DNA of 43,262 nucleotides from Bacillus sp. J37 (GCF_000518865.1 NZ_JAEK01000044.1:224-43485), one strand, 5' to 3'; counted from the stretch's first letter, positions 16,673-24,459 are shown. Numbers and translations are program-made. The notes: generated by a model from the letters alone, not told the origin.

Positions 16673-16800
16673 AAGCGTAAGCGCCTTGATCATCCTAGAG
16701 CAAATAAGCCACAAATGAATAGAAGACGTTTTTTGTCTTCTATTCATTTGTGGCTAGGGGCTGGCAATCTAAGAACGCTGCATCCTGCCGCAATGATTGC
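16673..16800. repeat. REP-like element with perfect 21-bp inverted repeat
   Basis: AGCGTAAGCGCC at 16674 starts a segment containing a perfect 21-bp inverted repeat (16707-16727 with 16735-16755, seven-base loop). A GC-richer tail with GTGCGCTTA follows near 16832. AAGCGTAAGCGCC-type sequences are, from memory, frequent repeats in Bacillus intergenic regions. It lies between two minus-strand genes and may also act as a terminator. Confidence 0.6.
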
Positions 16801-16898
16801 TAGCACGTTCTGTAATTCAGAGCTGGATGACGTGCGCTTAACCAGAGTAAAAGAACTTTTTATTTCCTTACCAAAAAGAAATCGTTCAAAACTGTGAT

Positions 16899-17231
16899 CT
16901 AATTCAATTCTTCTTTATGCTCTGTAACAACAAGTCTATTTTGTTCATCGGTATGAATGATAAGCTCTTTTTTCTCTAAATACTCCTCATGATTAAACAC
17001 AAGTTTAATACCATTTCTCATCACAACGTGATCAAACAGAACCCAGCCGCATAACTGTGACACATTCTCAACTGTTGTTTGAATACGCTGTTTTTCACTT
17101 TCACTTATTTCATTTTGATATTGTTTCAGGTCAACTTCTTCAGTTACTTCTAATAAATAATTTGAATCTGCTTTTAATTGTTTCTTTATTTGATATTCGC
17201 TAAATGATTTAATTTTATCATCATCCTTCAT
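16899..17231 (-). CDS. Hypothetical protein (110 aa)
   Basis: This is a charged, mostly helical protein (MKDDDKIKSFSEYQIKK...). A central CGWVLFDHVVMRNGIKLVF segment (about residues 61-79) looks like a beta strand pair, and the C-terminus is acidic. No signal peptide, membrane helix or known motif is visible. GGAGGA precedes the ATG at 17231. It is the last complete gene before the truncated permease and plasmid-like region. Confidence 0.6.
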   Translation of the reverse strand: MKDDDKIKSFSEYQIKKQLKADSNYLLEVTEEVDLKQYQNEISESEKQRIQTTVENVSQLCGWVLFDHVVMRNGIKLVFNHEEYLEKKELIIHTDEQNRLVVTEHKEELN

Positions 17232-17363
17232 AACTAAACTCCTCCTTTTCTTTTTTCACCAGTATTGCACAAACACATTGATTTTCTACATTACATAGTG
17301 ACTTAAAGGAAAAATGCTTCCCCTACTATTCATATGCTAAGAATGAATATAGAGAAAGCACAT

Positions 17364-17582
17364 TTAATTGTGAAGCTTGACTTTGAATAACAGGTTTGTT
17401 TTCTTTTTTTGTTTTGAAGTAGATGGAATGATAATTAAGATAATCGCAGTTACACTACCTGCCACAATTCCACTGTTTGTTAGAATTTTCACTGCTTCAG
17501 GAAGCCATGCAAGCATCTCAGGTACAATTGTTACACCTAAACATAATCCTACAAAACATTCAACAATTAACAAGTTTTTATG
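17364..17582 (-). pseudogene. C-terminal remnant of xanthine/uric acid permease
   Basis: About 70 residues, NLLIVECFVGLCLGVTIVPE followed by ...NSGIVAGSVTAIIL, match the last membrane segments of NCS2 purine permeases (PbuX/PucJ type). Everything upstream is missing; the homology stops at about 17582, where plasmid-like sequence begins. This marks a junction that removed most of the permease gene. Confidence 0.7.
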
Positions 17583-18009
17583 GGGGGAAGGTGGTGTCCT
17601 TTCGCCTTCCTCATGAAACACCTCTAGCCGTGTTGGACTTTTTAACCGACTTAAAAGAAGAACATCAACGAAAATTTAGCAGTGAAATTGCCGATCGATT
17701 TATTGCAACTATGCAGGAAGAAATTGCAGGGAAACCAAAAAAAAGTTTGATAAAAGCCTCAATATCCCAATACCTGAAGACCTCACAGCTGAAGAAATTA
17801 AATATTTACAAAATCACCGTACAAAGGCCATTATTGGTCAATTGATTGTGCAGCTACTCAAAGACCCAACAGCAGAAATTAAAATAAATTCCTCTGAAGA
17901 GGAAAAAACAACTAATAAAGAAGAACAAAAAAAGAGTTTTGTAAGCGACAAGAAGCTTCAATCCTTTGCTCAACAAAATTTTTTAGACTTTGACGATGAT
18001 GACGACTAA
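17580..18009 (+). pseudogene. ParR-like plasmid partition DNA-binding protein, frameshifted
   Basis: A frame from about 17590 encodes VSFRLPHETPLAVLDFLTDL and continues with SSEIADRFIATMQEEI, a ribbon-helix-helix-like N-terminus. After an eight-A run (17737-17744) homology continues in the next frame as IPIPEDLTAEEIKYLQNHRT, then KAIIGQLIVQLLKDP, ending in a poly-Asp tail at 18009. The layout (RHH start, PIPENL-like linker, acidic tail) resembles ParR/centromere-binding proteins encoded after ParM-like actins on Bacillus plasmids. A G-run at 17582-17587 may have broken the start. No parM is present. The family call is moderately sure; the frameshift is clear. Confidence 0.55.
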
Positions 18010-18048
18010 GGAGGAAATGATGATGTCCGAAAAAAACTTGATAAGTTA

Positions 18049-18462
18049 GTGGGAATGGCTGCAGAACTGCAAGATAAATTGGAACGATTTGAAAAGGAGT
18101 ATGACCAAATGATAGACTCAACTGATCGTTACTCCCTATCAGCAGATGAAGTTTACCAGTATAACACGCTTTATCTAGTGAATGACAAACTATCAGATGC
18201 GTTTCGTTCCATTAAAGCAATGAAGGCTCCCGTTCGTCGCGAGGGATTTTTGACTAAAAATTCCGGAAATCGTTACGAAGTCGATGGCTGGGAACTTTCA
18301 AGTGGATCTCCAGTTGAGATTTGGGAAGATGACGAAGAATTAAAAGAAGGCGGTTTCTATACGGCAACAAGAATTGAACACAATGGGACCGATTACTATG
18401 TGGTGGCTCTTGGTCGAGATATTAGCATTAATGGCCTAAAAGCTAGAATTAAAACATTGTAA
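18049..18462 (+). CDS. DUF5348-type protein with disrupted start
   Basis: A 137-codon frame contains a helical N-terminal part (LQDKLERFEKEYDQM) and a beta-rich C-terminal DUF5348-like part (YEVDGWELSSGSPVEIWEDD). It ends in a well-conserved-looking VALGRDISINGLKARI segment. Such proteins occur on plasmids and integrative elements of Firmicutes. The expected start is the ATG at 18023 just after GGAGGAAATGATG, giving MSEK..., but a seven-A run (18030-18036) throws this frame out by one base. An eight-A run would restore MSEKKLDKLVGMAAELQDKL. Either translation uses 18049/18055 weakly, or the gene or the sequence has a one-base error. Confidence 0.6.
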   Translation: MGMAAELQDKLERFEKEYDQMIDSTDRYSLSADEVYQYNTLYLVNDKLSDAFRSIKAMKAPVRREGFLTKNSGNRYEVDGWELSSGSPVEIWEDDEELKEGGFYTATRIEHNGTDYYVVALGRDISINGLKARIKTL

Positions 18463-18495
18463 ATACACGTGTGGAATTTAAATGATCGTGCGTAA

Positions 18496-18522
18496 AAGAA
18501 GCTCTAACTTTAAGAGCTTCTT
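18496..18522. terminator. Bidirectional terminator
   Basis: AAGAAGCTCT and AGAGCTTCTT form a perfect 10-bp stem flanked by TTTTTTT on the plus strand and TTTTACG on the minus strand. It separates the convergent DUF5348 and DUF3967 genes. Confidence 0.9.
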
Positions 18523-18525
18523 TTT

Positions 18526-19155
18526 TTAACGCCCAAACAGCCGATCCATCATGCTCTTCTTTTTCTTTGACTCTTCATTTTCAGATGTTGCTTGTTTTTG
18601 AATAAAGTCATTTACAATATCGACTTTTTCTTTCATTACTTCATAATCTCGTCTCATTCTTTGCATTTCTTGATGGATCTCTTCGCTGGTCACTGCAATT
18701 TGTTGTAAAGCATGTAGAATGGCCTGACCTTGTTCTTTGTTCATCAGCCCTTCAACTTGCGTTTGAATATTTCTAATTTGGTCTGCTACAATTGATATTT
18801 CGTGTCGTTCCTGTTTGTCTTCATCGCTTGTTCCATAAGGGATTATTGCCGCTACGTTTTGTGTCGCCCTACGATAATGTGATGCCACTATAGCAGCAGC
18901 AGCTTCCGGCCCTATCTTCTTTTCTTTCTTCAATTTTAACATTTGAGATATGGCTAGCTGATCTTGTTGAGTATATACTCTGTGATCTAGGTCATTTCGA
19001 AGTAATACATATCCTTCTTTCTCAAGCAATGTAACATACTTTCTTACTGTACTTTCAGGCATTTTTAAGTTTTCTGCAATGGCACTCGTTTTAATCTCTA
19101 CATGCATATCTATAACATCATCTGGGATGTCAAAACCCATTTTCGTATCGTCCAT
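18526..19155 (-). CDS. MerR/HTH-DUF3967 plasmid protein
   Basis: A 209-residue protein. The N-terminal winged HTH is MerR-like (KTSAIAENLKMPESTVRKYV, residues about 22-41, then GYVLLRNDLDHRVYTQQD). A long coiled-coil-forming middle (about 105-185) and a basic C-terminal DUF3967-like tail ending KKKKSMMDRLFGR follow. Proteins of this architecture are common on Bacillus plasmids, where a role in replication control or maintenance is presumed. ATG 19155 is preferred over 19185 because GAGAGGTG precedes it. A palindrome-containing element lies upstream at 19298-19330, shared with the gene at 21086-21706. Confidence 0.7.
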   Translation of the reverse strand: MDDTKMGFDIPDDVIDMHVEIKTSAIAENLKMPESTVRKYVTLLEKEGYVLLRNDLDHRVYTQQDQLAISQMLKLKKEKKIGPEAAAAIVASHYRRATQNVAAIIPYGTSDEDKQERHEISIVADQIRNIQTQVEGLMNKEQGQAILHALQQIAVTSEEIHQEMQRMRRDYEVMKEKVDIVNDFIQKQATSENEESKKKKSMMDRLFGR

Positions 19156-19297
19156 AGCATTCACCTCTCGCCAATCTAGTGGCATTACAACGCCACTATT
19201 TCTATACTATTAATATAGCAAACCTTTGCTAGAAAGCGAACAATAATAATTTAATATCCTTAGATGACCCCTAATTTCATACCTCCGTAACGAAAAG

Positions 19298-19330
19298 AGA
19301 TCTAGGACAGTGTCTCAGTGTCCTAGATCT
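19298..19330. promoter_or_regulatory. 12-bp inverted repeat, copy 1 of shared element
   Basis: AGATCTAGGACA and TGTCCTAGATCT flank a nine-base spacer GTGTCTCAG. Most of it recurs at 21752-21782. Both copies are upstream of minus-strand plasmid-type genes, so they may be operators or plasmid iteron-like sites. Confidence 0.5.
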
Positions 19331-19360
19331 ATAAGTATATTTAGTTGGTTAGATATAATA

Positions 19361-20188
19361 CTATTGGCTAAGAACCAAAATAGAATTAGCTAATCTTTTT
19401 TCACCACCAAGCATCGTAGTATAATACCTTTGTTCAATTCCGAAAAGCAAATTCTTAAGATCAATTTCAGATGTAATATTAAAATTAGAATTGGCTTCAT
19501 CATATTGTAAATCTTCACAATAATCCTTTATATAACCAAAAATACTTTGACGATCAGTAACTGAGAATGTGTTCAGCGTGTCAATTGCCATAGCTATACG
19601 TTTTCTATTAGCTGTTTTTACTTTGCTAGCATCAAATTCATTCTCAAGTTGAATGAAATCATTCTGTAAAAAAGTTTCGGTTTCTAATTGAGTGGCTTCT
19701 TTATAAAGCGTATCTATTCCTCTAAATATGCTTGAGATAGTAGTCAATTTCTTAAAGAATAAAACATCTTCATTCTTTTTATATATAGCATCCGGTACAT
19801 TATTAATTACCACTATTGGTTCGTTTTCAATAAGTACTGGAGTGTTCGATAGCGAAAAGTATTTTTTTCTAATTATTTGACTGTCCGATAGCTTCTGAAA
19901 ACAATAAACGTCAGTTTGATACGAACATAAATAATCAATATTATTATAATTAACTGTTGATATTTGATTATAATCTGTCGAAATAAATCTACTGGTTAAG
20001 AAATCAATACAATAGTCTTTTGCTGAGAAGTTATCTATTGCAAACCACTCATCGTCTTCAAGTTTATAAGTCGCTTCATATGTTATTCGATTGACCAAAT
20101 CATCAGGAAGAAGAAAAATCTCTGCATCAGAAATTACTTTGAAGTATTGGCCATTCCTACCTTTAGTTTTAGCTATCAAATGGTTCAC
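19361..20188 (-). CDS. kwaB: KwaB-like protein of a Kiwa defence system (DUF4868)
   Basis: A 275-residue cytosolic protein with no signal peptide or membrane helix. Its second half follows the DUF4868 pattern of KwaB as I remember it: INNVPDAIYKKNEDVLFFKK, then FRGIDTLYKEATQLETETFL, then VKTANRKRIAMAIDT. It begins one base after the stop of the four-helix membrane gene upstream, the kwaA-kwaB order of the Kiwa anti-phage system. In Kiwa, KwaA senses perturbation at the membrane and KwaB binds DNA to block phage replication. The identification rests on the domain pattern plus the partner, without a search, so a related two-gene membrane defence module remains possible. It lies in a plasmid-derived island, a usual place for defence genes. 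Confidence 0.6.
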   Translation of the reverse strand: MNHLIAKTKGRNGQYFKVISDAEIFLLPDDLVNRITYEATYKLEDDEWFAIDNFSAKDYCIDFLTSRFISTDYNQISTVNYNNIDYLCSYQTDVYCFQKLSDSQIIRKKYFSLSNTPVLIENEPIVVINNVPDAIYKKNEDVLFFKKLTTISSIFRGIDTLYKEATQLETETFLQNDFIQLENEFDASKVKTANRKRIAMAIDTLNTFSVTDRQSIFGYIKDYCEDLQYDEANSNFNITSEIDLKNLLFGIEQRYYTTMLGGEKRLANSILVLSQ

Positions 20189-20189
20189 A

Positions 20190-20744
20190 TTACACCTCTT
20201 TTTCTATGAATGTAAAATCATTAATTCGTTTTAACTTTGGAAAACTTATACTACGTGGATCTTTAAGTGTACGTCTAGTAATTAAAAAAATTTTTATGTT
20301 TGTATCAGTTGTAAGATAGTAAAAATGATAACCAAAAACTAAGTAAAGAGGATTAAAATAAAGGGTTTGGGAAAGAAAGGTGAAAACAAATAAGATTATA
20401 AAAATAAAAAGTAACGTGTCGAAATATGGAACACTTAAGGCTACAAAAAAGTATCCCAAATAGCTTGGTAAGAATGCGTTATTTGCCTGTTCAACCTCTC
20501 TAATGACAGGTTGTTTATTATTATCCACCTCAATACTGTCATTATCTAGATATTTAGCAATGTATAGGCTGAAAAGTGTTAAAAAAAGAGGTATTACAAA
20601 GTAAACTGTATATGAAATAAAATCGGGTAAAATAGAAAAAAATGGATGAAGGTTACCTAACACAAAACGTTCTTTGACTAGATACACAACAATAATTAGA
20701 GACGTCGCATTAAAGGTAAGAAAAAGCCTAAATAAAAAATTCAA
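20190..20744 (-). CDS. kwaA: KwaA-like four-helix membrane protein
   Basis: A 184-residue protein with four hydrophobic segments (about 3-23, 43-65, 91-106, 110-130). A conserved-looking YFNPLYLVFGYHFYYLTTD block and a cytosolic C-terminal beta region ending KLKRINDFTFIEKE follow. Length, topology and the NP...GYxFY block fit KwaA, the membrane subunit of Kiwa, which precedes kwaB. The gene is followed with a one-base gap by the DUF4868-like gene, so translation is coupled. The upstream ~260 bases hold no other gene. The assignment is from pattern recognition only. Confidence 0.6.
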   Translation of the reverse strand: MNFLFRLFLTFNATSLIIVVYLVKERFVLGNLHPFFSILPDFISYTVYFVIPLFLTLFSLYIAKYLDNDSIEVDNNKQPVIREVEQANNAFLPSYLGYFFVALSVPYFDTLLFIFIILFVFTFLSQTLYFNPLYLVFGYHFYYLTTDTNIKIFLITRRTLKDPRSISFPKLKRINDFTFIEKEV

Positions 20745-21006
20745 TAGAATCCCTCATCTCTTCATAAAAGCCTTGAAGATGTTTTAAGTTTTTTAACTGC
20801 TTGTCTTCCGTAGTCCTTACACCCCAACTCAAGCCCTCCCACATATTTTAATAGCAATTTATAATCCTATATCTTACCATATGCTTGTTCCAAAATCTCG
20901 AATAAGAGTTTTTTCCACAATGACCACACCGAAGCATTACGAACAACATTTTGCCATTGTCCGACTGGATAATGGTTTGCTATAACTAAACACTAAGTAT
21001 TGAGAA
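20745..21006. other. Promoter region of the Kiwa-like pair, with decayed zinc-ribbon fragment
   Basis: On the minus strand about 20880-20960 an open stretch reads VMLRCGHCGKNSYSRFW, which looks like the broken end of a zinc-ribbon protein. No intact gene is seen. Confidence 0.35.
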
Positions 21007-21034
21007 AAACCCAGCCCACATTCGGACTGGATTT
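21007..21034 (-). terminator. Terminator of the double RHH-like gene
   Basis: An 11-base imperfect stem (AAATCCAGTCC with GGGCTGGGTTT on the minus strand) is followed by TTTCTC, about 50 bases past the stop at 21086. Confidence 0.65.
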
Positions 21035-21085
21035 ACATGGTGGAAGCCAGGGGATTTCTTTTTTCTACCTCTTGCGATTAGTTAT

Positions 21086-21706
21086 TCATTTATACTTATC
21101 CATCCAGTTATGAATAACATCCTTTACGTTGACCGTACTTTCTTTAATGTCTTCAAAAATCATCGCAAGCAAGGTAAACCAGGAAATTTCTTCGTTATAT
21201 GGGTTGTTCTTGTTAATGTATTTCAGCACCTGTTTTAACTCTTTCATCCTGGTTTCATCGATATGGTGATGCAGATAAGTCTTTACATAAGCATTCAATA
21301 AATTCGTGTTTCGGATGCTGGCATCTAGCAATAGGGCAGTTGCTTTGGATGGAGTTACATCTAAAGCACAAGACAGTGAATAGATGTTTTCATAAGAAGC
21401 TTGTGAAAATCGTATGGTAATTCGCTCGTTTTTTCCTGATTGAACTTTCTTTTGTAAGGATTCTCTTCCCCAATCACCCATATAGACAGTATTTAAAAAC
21501 TGCAAGTCCCTCCGGAAGTACGTAGAAAGATAATCCATCACCTTTCTTGATTGCAAACCTTTCTCACATAAAACTTCCGCTACATCTTTTACAGGTGTAT
21601 TCGTGATGTAGGACAGGCGATAAATGCAATCTTTGAGATTGCTAGAAATTGTCGGTTTAACGTCTCGTTTTTTATCTGAACGGACCTTCCTTGTTTTCGT
21701 ATCCAC
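21086..21706 (-). CDS. Plasmid-type protein with two related RHH-like halves
   Basis: A 206-residue protein with internal duplication. Residues about 17-65 (PTISSNLKDCIYRLSYITNT...) and about 95-145 (ITIRFSQASYENIYSLSCAL...) align with each other, each ending in an YLSTYFRRDL/YVKTYLHHHI helix. The pattern resembles tandem ribbon-helix-helix DNA-binding domains, as in plasmid copy-control or partition proteins. GTG 21706 follows AGGGGGAAGAGG. A palindrome-like element lies 46-76 bases upstream. No exact family is recognised; DNA binding is inferred. Confidence 0.6.
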   Translation of the reverse strand: MDTKTRKVRSDKKRDVKPTISSNLKDCIYRLSYITNTPVKDVAEVLCEKGLQSRKVMDYLSTYFRRDLQFLNTVYMGDWGRESLQKKVQSGKNERITIRFSQASYENIYSLSCALDVTPSKATALLLDASIRNTNLLNAYVKTYLHHHIDETRMKELKQVLKYINKNNPYNEEISWFTLLAMIFEDIKESTVNVKDVIHNWMDKYK

Positions 21707-21751
21707 TGCCTCTTCCCCCTCAATTGCTGGACTTTTTTACTGAGCTTTTGT

Positions 21752-21782
21752 TTAGGACAGTGTCCCTTTGTCCTAGATCTAT
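21752..21782. promoter_or_regulatory. Copy 2 of shared palindromic element
   Basis: TTAGGACAGTGTCCCTTTG followed by TCCTAGATCTAT differs from the 19298-19330 copy only in the centre and first base. It sits just upstream of the double RHH-like gene. Confidence 0.5.
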
Positions 21783-21876
21783 TCCTGAGTATATGGGGGA
21801 TGGGGGAGAGTTATGTTTAAAAGTTTCTCAACTTGTCCATACTTTTTATAAGAATACTAGGGAAGGGGAAAAATGC

Positions 21877-21981
21877 ATGAAAATGACGAAAGATGCAGCA
21901 AAAGACCTGGCTAAAAGAGGTATCGAGGTTAGTAAAAAATACAGCATTCCATTGAAACCCAAAAAGAAAAAAAAGGCATGA
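21877..21981 (+). CDS. Small basic ORF (34 aa)
   Basis: An ATG preceded by GGAAGGGGAAAAATGC opens MKMTKDAAKDLAKRGIEVSK with a poly-Lys end (LKPKKKKKA). It is very basic, likely nucleic-acid or membrane associated. It is divergent from the RHH-like gene, with the shared palindrome between them. Not recognised. Confidence 0.5.
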   Translation: MKMTKDAAKDLAKRGIEVSKKYSIPLKPKKKKKA

Positions 21982-22114
21982 TTGCCCTATCATATTTTCC
22001 TTTATGATCTTTGGATTACTCCAAAGATTTTTGTTTTAAATTTTTCCTTTACTCCCATTACTCCACTAATTACTCTCTCAGTAAAAACCTCTAAAATATA
22101 ATGGGGTGGTTTTT

Positions 22115-22939
22115 ATGTATATATCTCCTATGTTACTTCATAAATCAGACGAACCTTTCTCTGATTCTAAGTTCTTAACGGAACTAAAATTGGACGGAAT
22201 TAGACTAACTCTTTCCAAATTTAATGGGAAAGTGAAATTATATACTCGTCACACCAACGATGTGACAGCGAAATTTAAAGAGCTTCACAACATAGACATA
22301 CCAGATGGGACTATTCTTGATGGAGAAATTATCGTTTCAGATAAAGAGGGGAAACCGGATTTTGAAGCCATGATGGAAAGATTCCATTCTTCTAAGTCTG
22401 CTCATAAAATTGAGTATTGTGTATTCGATCTCTTATACTATGAACATCAAAACCTAATGAATAAGCCTTTAGTTGAAAGAAAAAGCCTGTTAGAGAAACT
22501 CCTACCAGTAGGCAATAACATTGCTTTCGTACAGCATATTGAAGGTTCTGGAATGGAATACTTCAACTTGGTTAAAGAAAGGGATCTGGAAGGAATCGTT
22601 TTAAAGAGATCCGATTCAACATACAATCCCGGCACACGTTCGAGGCTATGGAATAAGGTCATTAATTATCAATATGAAAATGTTTCTATAACCGGATTGC
22701 GGAAAAAGGAATTCGGATTGCTCTTATCCTTCAATGACGGCTCTCCTGCCGGCCTTTTAGAATTTATAAAACCAGCTGACAAAAAGGTCTTTTATTCTGA
22801 ATACAGAAAACACGTTTCTAAAGAAACGGAAGACTATGTCTATCTGAATCCCCATTTCAAAGGGTTGGTAAAATATCGGAATTTGACTAAAAAAGGCTTT
22901 TTAAGAATCCCGTCCCTTGAAAAATGGGCCTCATCATAA
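22115..22939 (+). CDS. ATP-dependent DNA ligase
   Basis: A 274-residue protein with the adenylation-domain motif ELKLDGIRL (Lys near residue 27 is the AMP-accepting nucleophile, KxDG). Motif III is present around DGEII, motif IV EGIVLK (about 167-172), and motif V near WNKV. The shortened C-terminal OB region is like the minimal ligases of Bacillus phages and plasmids (YoqV/LigB group). It seals nicks using ATP and needs no NAD. ATG 22115 is preferred over GTG 22106 because GGGGTGG lies in place before it. A terminator follows immediately. Its presence in a plasmid-like island suggests a role in element replication or repair. Confidence 0.85.
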   Translation: MYISPMLLHKSDEPFSDSKFLTELKLDGIRLTLSKFNGKVKLYTRHTNDVTAKFKELHNIDIPDGTILDGEIIVSDKEGKPDFEAMMERFHSSKSAHKIEYCVFDLLYYEHQNLMNKPLVERKSLLEKLLPVGNNIAFVQHIEGSGMEYFNLVKERDLEGIVLKRSDSTYNPGTRSRLWNKVINYQYENVSITGLRKKEFGLLLSFNDGSPAGLLEFIKPADKKVFYSEYRKHVSKETEDYVYLNPHFKGLVKYRNLTKKGFLRIPSLEKWASS

Positions 22940-22962
22940 CACCCTTACTATTTAAGGGTGTT
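22938..22962 (+). terminator. Terminator of DNA ligase gene
   Basis: AACACCCTTA and TAAGGGTGTT stem with a five-base loop and a following TTTTTATT run; it overlaps the ligase stop codon. Confidence 0.9.
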
Positions 22963-23020
22963 TTTATTAATGACTGCCTATACTCCGATGGGATAGTGTA
23001 AGTGAATTAGGAACTAAAAA

Positions 23021-23521
23021 TTAGTTCTCAATCGGCTTTGGTTTCTGGATCACCATATCTTTTTTCGCGGACTCTTCCATTCTTGCTGCAAGAGTTTGAA
23101 GATAAGAGTCTGTCAGTTTAGCAGGGTAGTATCCGATCCGTTCTCGTAGTAGGTTTTCAAGAACAAAACACCTCCGAGTGGCATTTTCATATTCACTGAA
23201 GGTGTATTGTTCAGCTTCAGTAAACTCTTTTGCTCCTTCCTTCATCGCTCGAATAAAGATGTACCGCTGCTTATAAATTTCCGCTCGTTCCTTTCTAGCA
23301 AACTTTAAAAGGAACAGCAGCTCAACCGTTGAAAAACACATAAGCTCCGGCGTGCTTTTGTTCAAATCAGAAAGAGAAGGCTGCGAAGCAGGTAGATAGT
23401 TTTTTCTCTTTCCGTTCTCCTGAACATCCTTGTGTTTCAGCTTCATCATACAAAATGAGCAATAGTAATCATGTCTATCAATCGATTTAACCGGGCTTCC
23501 GCAATATGCACAGGTTTTCAT
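23021..23521 (-). CDS. Zinc-finger plasmid protein (166 aa)
   Basis: The N-terminus carries CAYCGSPVKSIDRHDYYCSFC, cut here at its last Cys, a CxxC-x(n)-CxxC zinc ribbon (residues 4-24). A helical domain about 58-160 with FLLKFARKERAEIYKQRY follows. I recall similar proteins next to ArdC-like genes on Bacillus plasmids, but no function is known. ATG 23521 follows AAAGGAAGGATGAT. It lies about 100 bases downstream of the ArdC gene, with a 21-bp palindrome between them, and both may form one operon transcribed leftward. Confidence 0.65.
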   Translation of the reverse strand: MKTCAYCGSPVKSIDRHDYYCSFCMMKLKHKDVQENGKRKNYLPASQPSLSDLNKSTPELMCFSTVELLFLLKFARKERAEIYKQRYIFIRAMKEGAKEFTEAEQYTFSEYENATRRCFVLENLLRERIGYYPAKLTDSYLQTLAARMEESAKKDMVIQKPKPIEN

Positions 23522-23564
23522 CTGCGATCATCCTTCCTTTTAGTTCAGTATAGCAGTGCGATCA

Positions 23565-23585
23565 AAATAATCGGGCCGATTATTT
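23565..23585. promoter_or_regulatory. 21-bp palindrome upstream of zinc-finger gene
   Basis: AAATAATCGG-G-CCGATTATTT is a perfect palindrome around a single base, so a dimer-binding operator is more likely than an RNA hairpin. It is 44-64 bases upstream of the start at 23521. Confidence 0.5.
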
Positions 23586-23622
23586 CCATTCGTTTTAAGC
23601 CCCCGAAAGAGGGCAACCGCTT

Positions 23623-24459
23623 TTAAGCAGTCGCTTCTTCTTTAGGTTGGTGTTGACTAAGCACTTCAATGACCTGATGACTGCACGTGACAATATCAGT
23701 CCCAATTTGTTTCATGATGTTCATGTCCTGGCTCCATCCAGCAATATACCCGAAACTATATTCGCCTGTCTCATAACCAAAATGATTCATAACCACATAC
23801 GCAACGGCTTCCGCTTGTGCTTCTCGGATACGACTGCCTTCCTGCTCAAATTTTGCCCCTTTGCTATGCAATAAATAATGGCTGTATTCGTGGATCAACG
23901 TCTTTAACTGCTGGGCTGTACTTCTCCCCTCATGAATGGCAATGTAATGTTTGATAAGATGATAATAGCCATTTGCTTCTCCTGTGTCTTTAAAGGCGAC
24001 AGGTATCTCTATTTTATGAATCCATTCCTGCAGCAAGGCTTTTTCCTGTTCCCCATCTCCTTCTAATGTTTTAACCGCCGGTGCTGGTAGCTCTTTTCCA
24101 TCCGTACTTGAAACATCAAACACATTCACATGTCGGAAACCGTAAAGAACCTTTTTTTCTTTTTCCTCTTTTTCACTATTTTCTTCTTTCTCTTTTTTCT
24201 TCCCAATTAACGGAGCAAGCACCTTAATCGCTTTCGCACCTTTTTTAACGAAACGACCATGTTTTTTCCATTCATTAAAGCCTTTTACAAACGTCGCATT
24301 AGGGCTTTGCATGTAGATGAGAACGGTATTGTTAAAACTGTAGCTATGGAAACTAGAAAGGAATCGCAGCCACTCCTGAAACTTATCACTCGTCATCAGT
24401 TCTTGAATGCCTTGATCTAATTGTTCTTTAATTTCTTCTAGTCTTTCACATTTTTTCAT
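23623..24459 (-). CDS. ArdC-like antirestriction / ssDNA-binding protein with zincin domain
   Basis: A 278-residue protein. The N-terminal ArdC/DUF1738 domain (about 10-120, with SYSFNNTVLIYMQSPNATFV) is known to bind single-stranded DNA. The C-terminal metallopeptidase-like domain (about 180-260) carries LIHEYSHYLLH with the HExxH zinc motif and a downstream REAQAEAVAYVV Glu helix. A charged EKEEKEKK linker joins them. In conjugative elements these proteins protect incoming single-stranded DNA from restriction and are encoded in the leading region. ATG 24459 is chosen because GGGAGGAAAAG precedes it. The ~500 bp of nested repeats directly upstream would fit an origin of transfer or a single-strand promoter. 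Confidence 0.8.
   Translation of the reverse strand: MKKCERLEEIKEQLDQGIQELMTSDKFQEWLRFLSSFHSYSFNNTVLIYMQSPNATFVKGFNEWKKHGRFVKKGAKAIKVLAPLIGKKKEKEENSEKEEKEKKVLYGFRHVNVFDVSSTDGKELPAPAVKTLEGDGEQEKALLQEWIHKIEIPVAFKDTGEANGYYHLIKHYIAIHEGRSTAQQLKTLIHEYSHYLLHSKGAKFEQEGSRIREAQAEAVAYVVMNHFGYETGEYSFGYIAGWSQDMNIMKQIGTDIVTCSHQVIEVLSQHQPKEEATA

Noticed and set aside
17377-17616. Plus-strand frame over the permease remnant
   Set aside because: It is the complement of clear permease membrane segments.
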